Positions 57,364 through 64,000 of a stretch of DNA of 64,000 bases are shown here, piece after piece. Within the stretch, counting starts at the first letter, position 1, and each line of letters opens with the position of its first letter. Below the pieces are notes generated by a model, which saw only the letters and a list, made by a program, of their open reading frames with translations, had not been told where the DNA came from and made no database searches. The position numbers and the translations under genes are program-made. The DNA is from Bog-473 sp963809825 (GTDB lineage: Bacteria; Actinomycetota; Acidimicrobiia; Acidimicrobiales; RAAP-2), in assembly GCA_963809825.1 (NCBI GenBank), contig CAWELJ010000003.1:425939-489938 (forward strand). The letters are read 5' to 3'.

Positions 57364-60282
57364 CTATCGGCCGGTGCCGATCGCAGCCGCCGGGACGTCG
57401 GTGCTCGTGAAGTGATACGAGCCGGCGCCAACTTCGACAACGGCGTAGTCACCGTCGATGGACGCAGACGCGATCCCCTTCTGCCGACTGAGTGCCATGC
57501 CCGACTCGCGGACGTGGTCCACGGAGACGGCGGGGATGCTCACCCTCGCCTTCGTATTGGCCGGCACGGTGACGTCGACCTTGAAGGGCCGGTTTGCGAC
57601 TGCCGGTCGGCTCCACGCCACTTCGATGGCCCCGTGGGGAGTCGGCACCCGGCCCGCTGCGTATCTCAGCGCGTGCAGCGGCGCTGTCACGTCGAACGAG
57701 GCATATCCAGGGGCCGTAGGGATGACTCCGAGCATCGTCTGCTGGATCGCGACCAGCACGTTCGAGCCGAAGCCGTGTGAACGGCTATCGCCGTTACCGT
57801 AGAGCGAGGCAAGGGGCGGAGTGAGGACATCCTTGTCCTGGGGGTTCCACATCTCCCAAGTGAACGTTCCACCCTGGGCCAGGATGTTGGCCCAGCCAGG
57901 CCCGGACGCGTCCGTCAAGATATGCAAGATCGCGCTGTCCCGACCGGTGAGCCGCAGCGCGTCGAGGACATCGGCGGCACTGACGACCGGCGGGGAGAAG
58001 GACATGCTGAGGATGTAGTTGCTGACGGTCGTGATGTTGGACGGTGGAACGACCCCGAACAGCAGCGCAAGCGCGTTGTTGACTTGAGGCGAGACCGCGC
58101 CTGAGCACGTGCACAGATTGTCGCTCGGCGCCACCGGGTTGCCGTTGGCGTCCAGTCCGTCGGTGTAGTAACCCGCCGGCAGCAGGAGGTGAGCGTTGAT
58201 GGCGGTCGCCAGCTCGTGGGCTCGCTCGCGCTGTTTCGTCACCTCGGCCGCCGGGCGGCCGAGGGTGTCCGCCATATCGGCGACGCGGTTGAACACATTG
58301 ACCGCCAGCAGGTTGAGCTGCGTGTCGGTTGGAAACTGCGGAACATCAGTTGGACCGGGGATCGTCCCGACGAGACCGTTGGAGCCGATGTTGCTCCAGA
58401 AGAAGTCCGACACCTTGACCACAACGGGATACAGCGCTGTGAGCAACGCTCTGTCGCCCGTGTGGATCCAGTATTGCCAGACCCACTCGGGGTAGTACGC
58501 AGTCCCCTGGGGGATCTCCAGTGCCCCGAGCGCGGTCGGATAGATCTTGTTGATGGCACCGTTCGGCCAAAAGCGAGCCTGCGACTGGGCGAACTCGAGC
58601 AGGTCCTTTCTCGTGAGATTCGTCTCGCCGAAGGCGTCCATGGCGGTCTCCGACTCGTTCGCTCCGTCTCCGATCCACGGACCCTTCTCCCGCGTCGGGG
58701 TGTCGACGAACTGCTCTTGCATCGTGAACAACGCCGAGTGGCGGCCGAGAAGGAAGACCGCGTTCACCGTCTTGTCCGACGATGTGAACGTTCCGGCGTT
58801 CTCGTTGGGGACAGCATCGTGCCGGGTGAGGACGACGATGTCCTTCGTGGTGAGAGTCTCGCCCGGGTCGTCGATCTGGAGGTACCGGAAACCGAGGTAG
58901 TCGAAGGGGCGGAAGGTCTCGCGACCGCCGCCCCGCTCGACGTATGAGTAGCTCATGTTCGTGTGCTGGGTCCCCATCGTGGTCGAGACGTCACCCGACC
59001 GGTCGAGGAGATACCCGGCGTGCATCGACACCCGCCGGCCGGACAGCCCGTGGCTGAAGGTGACTGAGGGGATCGCGGCGTAGACCTTCCCGAAGTCCGC
59101 CACGACGGCACCAGATGCGAGTCGTTTCACGGAGACGGCGTGGACCGGCTCGTAGACGATGCGGGTCCGCACGGACACCAGATGTGTCCAGGGGGTGGTG
59201 GGATGAGGACCGATCACCATTACCGGCTGCCATCCCACGGCCCGATACCCGGGCTCGTCCCAGCCGATCGGCTCGGCCGGGCCGTTGATGTTCTCGGTGT
59301 AGTCGACCGGGTCGCCCTCCTCGTCCCGCTGGACGCCCGGCAGCCACGCTCCCGGCAGGGTCTTCCACGTGCCATCGGTCGTGATCACGTCGACCGTGCC
59401 GTCGGCGTGCAGAACCGTTATCCGGGCGATGACGCCCGGCGTGCCCTCGGGTCGGCCCTTGCCGGGGCCCTGCCAGTTGTAGATGATCCCAAAGGCGTTG
59501 GCCTTTCCGGCCTTCAGGAGGCGGGTGATGTCGGTCGTCTCGTAGTACTGCGAGTCCGGGTACGCGTACGCCTCGCCCTTGGCGGCCATCGACCCGTTCA
59601 CATAGAGCTCGTACTGCTGGTCGGCTGATACGTACGCTCGGGCCCGGACGATAGGAGAGCCGCTGAGCTTCGCGTCCTTTCGGACGTAGCTGTATTCGTC
59701 CTTGTAGGCCCAGACGCCGGTGGTGTTCTGGACGTTAAACGTCTGTGGGGTGTCCAGCTGCTCGACGGTGGGTCGCTTGATCCAGTCCGCGCGCCAGTCG
59801 CCGTCGTCCAAACCAGTGTCAAATGTCGCTGCGTGCGCCAGTAGCCCTCTGGCTCCCGAGCCGTCCCAGGTCTGAACCGTCCACCGGTAGGTGGTGTCCG
59901 GGGCAAGGGCGCGTCCCCCGTACGGCACGAATGCCTGCGCCGCGGACACGATCTTGCCGCTGTCCCAGACCACCGCTGCCGCGCCGCGTCTCGGGCCGCC
60001 GAGAGCCGGGCGGGAGACCACAATGCGGTACGCACTCTGGACCGCGCCCCGGCGACTGTCGCCGACGTGCCATCCGAAGTACACGTCGGTTAGCCCAAGC
60101 CCTACCGGCGACGCCAGGTCGTCCACGGTCAACGCCAGCGGAGGTCCCGGGCCGCCGGACGTAGCTCCCGCCACGCTGTCGTGCGCGAGCAGCGCCAACA
60201 TCGACACGGCGACGACAACCACACCCAGTACCGCGCGGCCTTGACACCCCATCCGCATCGGTCGAGTATCGCATAGCGACAT
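57364..60282 (-). CDS. Secreted alpha-L-rhamnosidase, GH78
   Basis: A 972-residue protein. Signal peptide of about 30 residues after a short lead (GRAVLGVVVVAVSMLALLAHDS). Early beta domains carry YRIVVSR, DSGKIVSAAQAFVPYGGRALAPDTTYRWTVQTWDGSG (the GH78 N-terminal module) and EYSYVRKDAKLSG. The catalytic (alpha/alpha)6 part has PWIGDGANESETAMDAFG with the acidic residues expected for the general acid, then YYPEWVWQYWIHTGD. The end, SDPVVSAADVL ... GGTFTWEMWNPQDKD and the C-terminal beta domain, is typical. The first 20 residues contain three ATGs; 60252-60258 may be the real start. Removes rhamnose from plant or bacterial glycans. Confidence 0.9.
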   Translation of the reverse strand: MSLCDTRPMRMGCQGRAVLGVVVVAVSMLALLAHDSVAGATSGGPGPPLALTVDDLASPVGLGLTDVYFGWHVGDSRRGAVQSAYRIVVSRPALGGPRRGAAAVVWDSGKIVSAAQAFVPYGGRALAPDTTYRWTVQTWDGSGARGLLAHAATFDTGLDDGDWRADWIKRPTVEQLDTPQTFNVQNTTGVWAYKDEYSYVRKDAKLSGSPIVRARAYVSADQQYELYVNGSMAAKGEAYAYPDSQYYETTDITRLLKAGKANAFGIIYNWQGPGKGRPEGTPGVIARITVLHADGTVDVITTDGTWKTLPGAWLPGVQRDEEGDPVDYTENINGPAEPIGWDEPGYRAVGWQPVMVIGPHPTTPWTHLVSVRTRIVYEPVHAVSVKRLASGAVVADFGKVYAAIPSVTFSHGLSGRRVSMHAGYLLDRSGDVSTTMGTQHTNMSYSYVERGGGRETFRPFDYLGFRYLQIDDPGETLTTKDIVVLTRHDAVPNENAGTFTSSDKTVNAVFLLGRHSALFTMQEQFVDTPTREKGPWIGDGANESETAMDAFGETNLTRKDLLEFAQSQARFWPNGAINKIYPTALGALEIPQGTAYYPEWVWQYWIHTGDRALLTALYPVVVKVSDFFWSNIGSNGLVGTIPGPTDVPQFPTDTQLNLLAVNVFNRVADMADTLGRPAAEVTKQRERAHELATAINAHLLLPAGYYTDGLDANGNPVAPSDNLCTCSGAVSPQVNNALALLFGVVPPSNITTVSNYILSMSFSPPVVSAADVLDALRLTGRDSAILHILTDASGPGWANILAQGGTFTWEMWNPQDKDVLTPPLASLYGNGDSRSHGFGSNVLVAIQQTMLGVIPTAPGYASFDVTAPLHALRYAAGRVPTPHGAIEVAWSRPAVANRPFKVDVTVPANTKARVSIPAVSVDHVRESGMALSRQKGIASASIDGDYAVVEVGAGSYHFTSTDVPAAAIGTGR

Positions 60283-60420
60283 CCAGGTGGTCCGACTACG
60301 TCAACCTGATCGTCTACAGCGACCTGCGTTCGGGTGATGACTGGCGTCTGATCCAGGCGGTCTGTGGAAGTCCATCCTCACCAACCCATTGGATGGAATA
60401 ATCAATGGTCGGGATTCATC

Positions 60421-61053
60421 TCAGCGCACTGCCCGGCGTGCTTTGGTGACGGCCGCCTGGGTCTCGAGTGCCTTCCGATCAGGCTCGGCTGCGGAGACGT
60501 CGTCGGGCCATGCATCGACGATCCCGCTCGACCACTCGGCCCAGCGCTCAACCATGAGATGAAAGTCGAGTAAGAACTGGCCGACGAGGAGAAGCCACGG
60601 GAGTCGATCGGGAAAAGGACCGTTCCCGTCGAGATACGCCTGAGGGACGCGGGCACTGGCGCCTAGTCGCTCTCTGCTCCCTTCCCGGACTGCGTCGAGC
60701 GTGGCGAGCAGATCCGCTTTGGTTGCGTGTTCGGCAAAGAACACCTTGATGAGTTGTTCGAATTCGAGCACGGGACCGGAACCCGAGGTCGGGACCCATT
60801 CCGCCAGGGCGCGCCGGCCCTTCGCTGTGATGGAGTAGACGGTCCGCGGGCGTTTGCCGACCATCTCGGACGTAGCCCGCGCGAGTCCACGCGCAACGAG
60901 CTTCTTTGGTTCCTCGTAGATCCTGCTCTCGGCGCGAGGCCAGAACTGGCCGAGCGCCCGGTCCATCTGCTGGGCGAGTTCGTAGGTCGTCCACGGCTTG
61001 AGTGCGAGCAGCCCGAGGATCGCGTACGACGTCGAATTCAGCGCTGGCACCAT
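60421..61053 (-). CDS. PadR family transcriptional regulator
   Basis: A 210-residue PadR protein. SYAILGLLALKPWTTYELAQQMDRALGQFWPRAESRIYEEPKKL is the winged helix, and TSEMVGKRPRTVYSITAKGRRALAEWV the wing; a C-terminal coiled helical domain follows (VREGSRERLGASARVPQAYL). ATG 61053 is chosen because AGGAG, located in the operator, lies seven bases upstream; ATG 61059 is too close to it. It is divergent from a hemerythrin-like gene and almost surely controls both through the double operator. Confidence 0.9.
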   Translation of the reverse strand: MVPALNSTSYAILGLLALKPWTTYELAQQMDRALGQFWPRAESRIYEEPKKLVARGLARATSEMVGKRPRTVYSITAKGRRALAEWVPTSGSGPVLEFEQLIKVFFAEHATKADLLATLDAVREGSRERLGASARVPQAYLDGNGPFPDRLPWLLLVGQFLLDFHLMVERWAEWSSGIVDAWPDDVSAAEPDRKALETQAAVTKARRAVR

Positions 61054-61057
61054 TGAC

Positions 61058-61100
61058 ATACTCCTTTTAGGAGTATAGAAGATACTCCTCATAGGAGTAT
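61058..61100. promoter_or_regulatory. Double perfect PadR operator, ATACTCCT-N3-AGGAGTAT
   Basis: Two copies: 61058-61065/61069-61076 and 61082-61089/61093-61100, each with 8-base perfect arms and a 3-base spacer, 24 bases apart. The AGGAG of the first copy serves as the ribosome-binding site of padR on the minus strand. The plus-strand -10 region of the hemerythrin-like gene (TATACG) is inside or beside the second copy, so binding would block both. Confidence 0.82.
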
Positions 61101-61118
61101 ACGGGAGGGAGAATCGTC

Positions 61119-61760
61119 ATGACCGTACTGACTGACGCTGTAAGGGCGCTGCACAACGCGTTCCGCCGGGACATCGAGCTCATCGACACCGCGGCGTTGG
61201 AGTCGGCCCGAGGCAGAACCGGCCTCGAGGCGACGCTCGAGCGCTTCCGGTTCCTGAACGAGGTGCTGGGGTGGCACGCTCTCGGCGAGGACTCCGTGAT
61301 CTCCCCCCTGCTGGAAACGGTCGCGCCCGAGGTCTACGAGACCTACGAGCGGGACCACCGCGCTCTCGACCTGGTGTTCGAAGCCCTCAACCGAGCTGTT
61401 TCGGTGCGTGACCCTCTGGAGACGGCGCGAGCAACGAAGGTCTTCAAGTTCCATCTGGACCTTCACCTCGACAAGGAAGACGCGCACATGTACCAGCTGA
61501 TCAGCGATCGGGTGCCTCTCCCGGAGCAGGGCCAGGCCCTCGGGCAAATGGGAACAGACATGCCACCGAACCGGTTCCCCGAGTTCGTCCACTGGATGTT
61601 CCCGCTGATCGACACGGGCGACCGCGTCAACATGACGCGTGGGTGGCAGATTGGGATGCCGCCGGAGGTATTTGCGGGTACCGCCAGGCTTGTCGAGCAG
61701 GCAGTGGGCGACGACTGGCCCGAACTCGCCGGCCAGATCCCCGAACTGGTCGGGGCTTGA
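61119..61760 (+). CDS. Hemerythrin-like HHE cation-binding protein
   Basis: A 213-residue helical protein. Metal-binding-type motifs occur in the hemerythrin order: LHNAFRRDI, WHALGEDSVISPLLE, YERDHRALD, FHLDLHLDKEDAHMYQLI. The HxxxE and HxxxD pairs match DUF/HHE di-iron or oxygen-binding proteins, with a C-terminal tail (PPNRFPEFVHWMFPLID) shared by related actinobacterial proteins. ATG 61119 with GGGAGG upstream. Controlled by the divergent PadR; may sense or buffer oxygen, nitric oxide or iron. Confidence 0.8.
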   Translation: MTVLTDAVRALHNAFRRDIELIDTAALESARGRTGLEATLERFRFLNEVLGWHALGEDSVISPLLETVAPEVYETYERDHRALDLVFEALNRAVSVRDPLETARATKVFKFHLDLHLDKEDAHMYQLISDRVPLPEQGQALGQMGTDMPPNRFPEFVHWMFPLIDTGDRVNMTRGWQIGMPPEVFAGTARLVEQAVGDDWPELAGQIPELVGA

Positions 61761-61851
61761 CCCGGTCGGTCCTATCTCGGCGGCGAGTCCGCCGGCGAAG
61801 GACTGCGCCGCTCGATCTATCTCGCCTGACAGCCGTGTCGAGACCTCAAGA

Positions 61852-62721
61852 ATGGAGACCACATTGCGACAGGAACAGATGTTGATCGCCGACCCGTCCA
61901 ATGCCGGGCAGGTCGGAGCCTGGGACGGCAGTGAAGGTGTCTTTTGGACCGCCCAGGCCCAACGGTTCGACGAGACCCTCGCACACAGTTATGGCCCATT
62001 CCTTGCGGCGGCCGCCATTCGCACCGATGACCGCGTCCTCGATGTCGGTTGTGGCACCGGCCAAGCCACGCGGGATGTCGCTCGGATCGTGGTGGACGGG
62101 TCCGCTCTTGGCGTCGATCTGTCGTCGCAGATGCTCGCTCTTGCCCGCGACGCCGCCGTCGCAGAAGGTCTCGGGAATGTCGAGTTTCGACACGCTGACG
62201 CACAGATCCATCCCTTCGGCGATTGCGAGTTCGACACTGCCATCTCACGGATGGGTTCGATGTTCTTTGGCGACCCCATAGCGGCCTTCACCAACTTGCA
62301 TCGCGCACTGCGCCCCGGCGGGCGAATCACGCTCCTTACTTGGCAGGGCATCGCTGACAACGAATGGCTCACCGAGTTCCGCGCGGCGATGGCGGTCGGT
62401 CGAACGCTCCCAACGCCCCCTCCTGACGCGCCGAGCCCGTTTTCGCTGTCCGACCCGGAGCGAGTGAAGAGCATCCTGGGCGAGGCGGGTTTCACCGACG
62501 TCTCCTTCCAGAGCCTTCACGAGCCCATCAGCTTCGGCCCCGATCAGGACGACGCATTCGACTTCGTCAGCGGTCTCACCGGCTGGATGCGCGAAGGCCT
62601 CGACGACGATGCTGCAGAGTCAGCCCTGGCTACCTTGCGCACGACGATCGCCCAGCACACGGGCGACCACGGGGTGACCTACCAATCCGCCACATGGCTC
62701 ATCCAGGCTGGCAGGCCCTGA
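61852..62721 (+). CDS. SAM-dependent methyltransferase
   Basis: A 289-residue class I methyltransferase. Motif I VLDVGCGTGQATRDVA, motif II with the acidic ligand in ALGVDLSSQML, RHADAQIHPFGDCEFDTAISRMG (post-I and motif IV), and ALRPGGRITLLTW (motif V/VI). The C-terminal insert (PFSLSDPERVKSILGEAGFTDVSF) resembles Methyltransf_11/25 relatives. ATG 61852; TTG 61864 with GGAG just upstream is an alternative. It follows the hemerythrin-like gene by 91 bases. Substrate unknown. Confidence 0.85.
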   Translation: METTLRQEQMLIADPSNAGQVGAWDGSEGVFWTAQAQRFDETLAHSYGPFLAAAAIRTDDRVLDVGCGTGQATRDVARIVVDGSALGVDLSSQMLALARDAAVAEGLGNVEFRHADAQIHPFGDCEFDTAISRMGSMFFGDPIAAFTNLHRALRPGGRITLLTWQGIADNEWLTEFRAAMAVGRTLPTPPPDAPSPFSLSDPERVKSILGEAGFTDVSFQSLHEPISFGPDQDDAFDFVSGLTGWMREGLDDDAAESALATLRTTIAQHTGDHGVTYQSATWLIQAGRP

Positions 62722-62815
62722 TCTTCCCAGCCAGATGGGTTGGCCAAGTTTCCCGAAGAGCGCAATTGCGACCGTTTCGTAGCGTGCGTTCGGAGCCGTT
62801 AACCTGGAATTCTGA

Positions 62816-62839
62816 TGACCTGAACCCCAAAAAGTGGAC
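62816..62839 (+). mobile_element. Probable left end of an IS3-family element
   Basis: TGACCTGAACCCCAAAAAGT and the bases after it (GGAC) match the terminal inverted repeat style of IS3-family elements (TGACCTGCACCCCAAAAGTTGGAC). The OrfA remnant starts 41 bases further on. No matching right end was found before the window end, so the element is truncated. Confidence 0.6.
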
Positions 62840-62880
62840 CACCTATATGACAATTTGGCCCTGACCAGCAGGAGCCAGAT

Positions 62881-63099
62881 ATGCCAAGGCACTACCCGCC
62901 CGAGGTCCGACGTGAAGCCTGTGAGCGGATGCTCGCCGGCGAGGCGATCAAGGATCTCGCCGACGAGCTCGGAATCACCGTGGAGACCCTCTATCGCTGG
63001 CGCCGCCAAGCGTTGATCGACATTGGTCGGCGACCCGGGGTCAAGAGCTTCGAGGCCGATCGACTGGCCGCGGCCCGTCGGCGCATCCAAGAGCTCTGA
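62881..63099 (+). pseudogene. Truncated IS3-family transposase OrfA
   Basis: 72 residues, ATG 62881 to TGA. YPPEVRREACERMLAGEAIK, ELGITVETLYRWRRQALID and the leucine-zipper start LAAARRRIQEL are the N-terminal HTH and beginning of the coiled coil of OrfA. Normal OrfA is about 100 residues and is followed by OrfB (DDE); both the zipper's end and OrfB are missing. The sequence after the stop is not recognisable as IS3. Confidence 0.8.
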
Positions 63100-63248
63100 C
63101 CGTCCCCTGGGTCTGCTCGGGCTGCCAGAGTGTGTGCGAGTCGCCAGAGTTGTCCGCCGAGTCCGCCTGAGTCTCTCGAATGCCCCGCAATCGATGGACA
63201 TTCGGATGGGCAAAACGATCCGTGGGGAACCACCACCGAGGTATTAGA

Positions 63249-63289
63249 GTATAGTCGATCGTCTATCGAATAGAGACGATCGGCTATAC
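63249..63289. promoter_or_regulatory. 16-bp palindromic operator with a probable leaderless promoter
   Basis: Arms GTATAGTCGATCGTCT (63249-63264) and AGACGATCGGCTATAC (63274-63289) match at 15 of 16 positions, 9 bases apart. TATACT at 63285-63290 is a good -10; start of transcription would fall at about the ATG 63297. TATAGT in the left arm may serve a second start. Likely bound by the XRE protein it precedes. Confidence 0.7.
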
Positions 63290-63296
63290 TGACAGC

Positions 63297-63644
63297 ATGG
63301 CGCAGCACCATCTCCTCCGAAGCCCTACCGTCGCCGGTAGCCTCATTCTCTCGGCCCGACTGAAGGCGGGGCTTACGCAGCGACAATTGGCGGATCGACT
63401 CGGCGTGACCCAGCCGGTTGTGGCCGCTTATGAATCGGGCCGCCGGCAGCCAACCGTTCAGACCTTGATGCGAATCCTGTCCGGTGCAGGCTTCGACCTT
63501 CGCCTGCGCCTGGCACCTCACGAGGATCACGACGAGGTACTCGAGTCGCTCGAAAGGCAACGACCACGAGAAGAGCGGCAACGCTGGCGCGACTTCCAGC
63601 GCGGGATCGTGCAAAGCGCACGGCAGCGTCTTGTTGAGTCATGA
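63297..63644 (+). CDS. XRE-family HTH protein, probable antitoxin
   Basis: A 115-residue protein. SARLKAGLTQRQLADRLGVTQPVVAAYESGRRQPTVQTLMRIL is a lambda-repressor-type HTH (about 20-62), followed by FDLRLRLAPH, an arm common in the antitoxins of nucleotidyltransferase toxins. The C-terminal 40 residues are basic and helical. ATG 63297 has no ribosome-binding site because it begins right after the operator/-10. ATGA overlap with the next gene. Likely neutralises it and represses the pair. Confidence 0.85.
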   Translation: MAQHHLLRSPTVAGSLILSARLKAGLTQRQLADRLGVTQPVVAAYESGRRQPTVQTLMRILSGAGFDLRLRLAPHEDHDEVLESLERQRPREERQRWRDFQRGIVQSARQRLVES

Positions 63645-64000
63645 CCAATTCGGAGGATCCGGGTGATTTCGACGCCGCGACCATCATCGCCACACTCAAT
63701 CAACACGGCGTCCACTACGTCGTGATCGGTGCCCTCGCCGCTCAGCTGCAGGGCGCACCAATTCCACGGACGCGTGACATCGACATCACTCCTGCTACGA
63801 GCTATGAGAACCTCCAGCGATTGTCCGCTGCGTTGCACGAGCTGAGCGCCAGGATCAGGACCGCCGATGTACCTGAGGGCTTGCCGTTCGACCATGACGG
63901 GACGTCCCTCTCACGTGCTCGGATCTGGAATCTGACCACCCCCTTTGGCGAGTTCGATATCTCATTTGTGCCAAGCGGAACCGAAGGTTATGAGGATCTA
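63641..64000 (+). CDS. Nucleotidyltransferase toxin-like protein (AbiEii/MenT type), 3' end missing
   Basis: 120 residues are visible; the gene runs off the window. HGVHYVVIGALAAQLQGAPIPRTRDIDI has the nucleotidyltransferase core G-[A/G]-x-A...R-x-T-x-DID, and LTTPFGEFDISFVPSG adds the third acidic strand (D in EFDIS). This matches AbiEii/MenT-like minimal nucleotidyltransferases that act as toxins by modifying tRNA or other targets. ATG 63641 overlaps the antitoxin stop (ATGA). The C terminus is outside the window, so family placement is partial. Confidence 0.8.
   Translation, partial: MTNSEDPGDFDAATIIATLNQHGVHYVVIGALAAQLQGAPIPRTRDIDITPATSYENLQRLSAALHELSARIRTADVPEGLPFDHDGTSLSRARIWNLTTPFGEFDISFVPSGTEGYEDL

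Noticed and set aside
62722..63296. Genomic island attachment sites around the IS3 remnant
   Set aside because: No direct repeats or tRNA end were seen, so island borders cannot be claimed.
1..64000. tRNA, rRNA, CRISPR arrays, known riboswitches
   Set aside because: No cloverleaf with a GTTCRA-type arm, no rRNA motif, no regularly spaced repeats and no riboswitch core were recognised by eye; a covariance-model scan could still find a divergent RNA.

Overview
The window comes from a GC-rich actinobacterium, most likely an uncultured soil or aquatic member of the Acidimicrobiia or a related order. This is inference from gene content: two mycothiol-dependent (DinB/MDMPI-type) enzymes, an F420-type luciferase-like oxidoreductase, two P450s with a small P450-type ferredoxin, many TetR regulators, many GTG/TTG starts, and stop/start overlaps of the GTGA/ATGA type. 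No rRNA, tRNA or CRISPR array was seen.

Layout. 1-5400: end of an MFS exporter, then a minus-strand catabolic stretch (P450 + ferredoxin, two phytanoyl-CoA-dioxygenase-like proteins of which one is frameshifted, enoyl-CoA hydratase, GNAT). 5425-8562: an unusual locus with a PqqD-like carrier-binding protein, an HprK-like kinase, a Tat-exported glycine-rich/collagen-like protein with an LAFTG sorting-type motif, and a divergent nucleotidyltransferase; it resembles lasso-peptide tailoring genes without the lasso cyclase. 8585-11660: two mycothiol-dependent enzymes around a truncated FMN reductase and an ArsR-SRPBCC pair with a probable leaderless promoter. 11873-16814 and 22517-27632: two complete branched-chain-amino-acid-type (LIV/HAAT) ABC uptake systems, the second with a fused LivH-LivM permease; a third, orphan binding protein lies at 44310-45602. 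Between them are a fatty-acid desaturase, a small helical protein, and an ABC-2 exporter operon ending in its TetR gene.

27773-44270: dense catabolic genes. Two HSL-type esterases, a zinc alcohol dehydrogenase, a luciferase-like oxidoreductase, DoxX, TetR, amidohydrolase, a CoA-acylating aldehyde dehydrogenase (MmsA-type), an operon of DUF427/thioesterase/hotdog/enoyl-CoA hydratase genes, a TetR-controlled P450-SDR pair and a GH63-like glycosidase. Remnants of a P450 and of a DUF3237 gene show past deletions. 45692-50080 is a three-gene signalling operon (membrane histidine kinase, CheY-like regulator, REC-PAS-GGDEF-EAL protein). 50255-56458 holds a DMT transporter, a HAD phosphatase and an operon of amidohydrolase, two-domain SDR and Baeyer-Villiger monooxygenase. 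56780-62721: Ohr, a secreted GH78 rhamnosidase, and a PadR/hemerythrin pair sharing a striking double operator, then a methyltransferase. 62816-64000: an IS3 remnant and an XRE-nucleotidyltransferase toxin-antitoxin-like pair with a long palindromic operator, cut by the window end.

Read as a whole, the window is a catabolic/uptake region for hydrophobic or branched acids (binding proteins and ABC transporters, oxygenases, dehydrogenases, CoA-thioester enzymes), with local regulators beside most operons. At least four otherwise intact genes carry single-base-type frameshifts, so either decay is under way or the assembly has residual indels.
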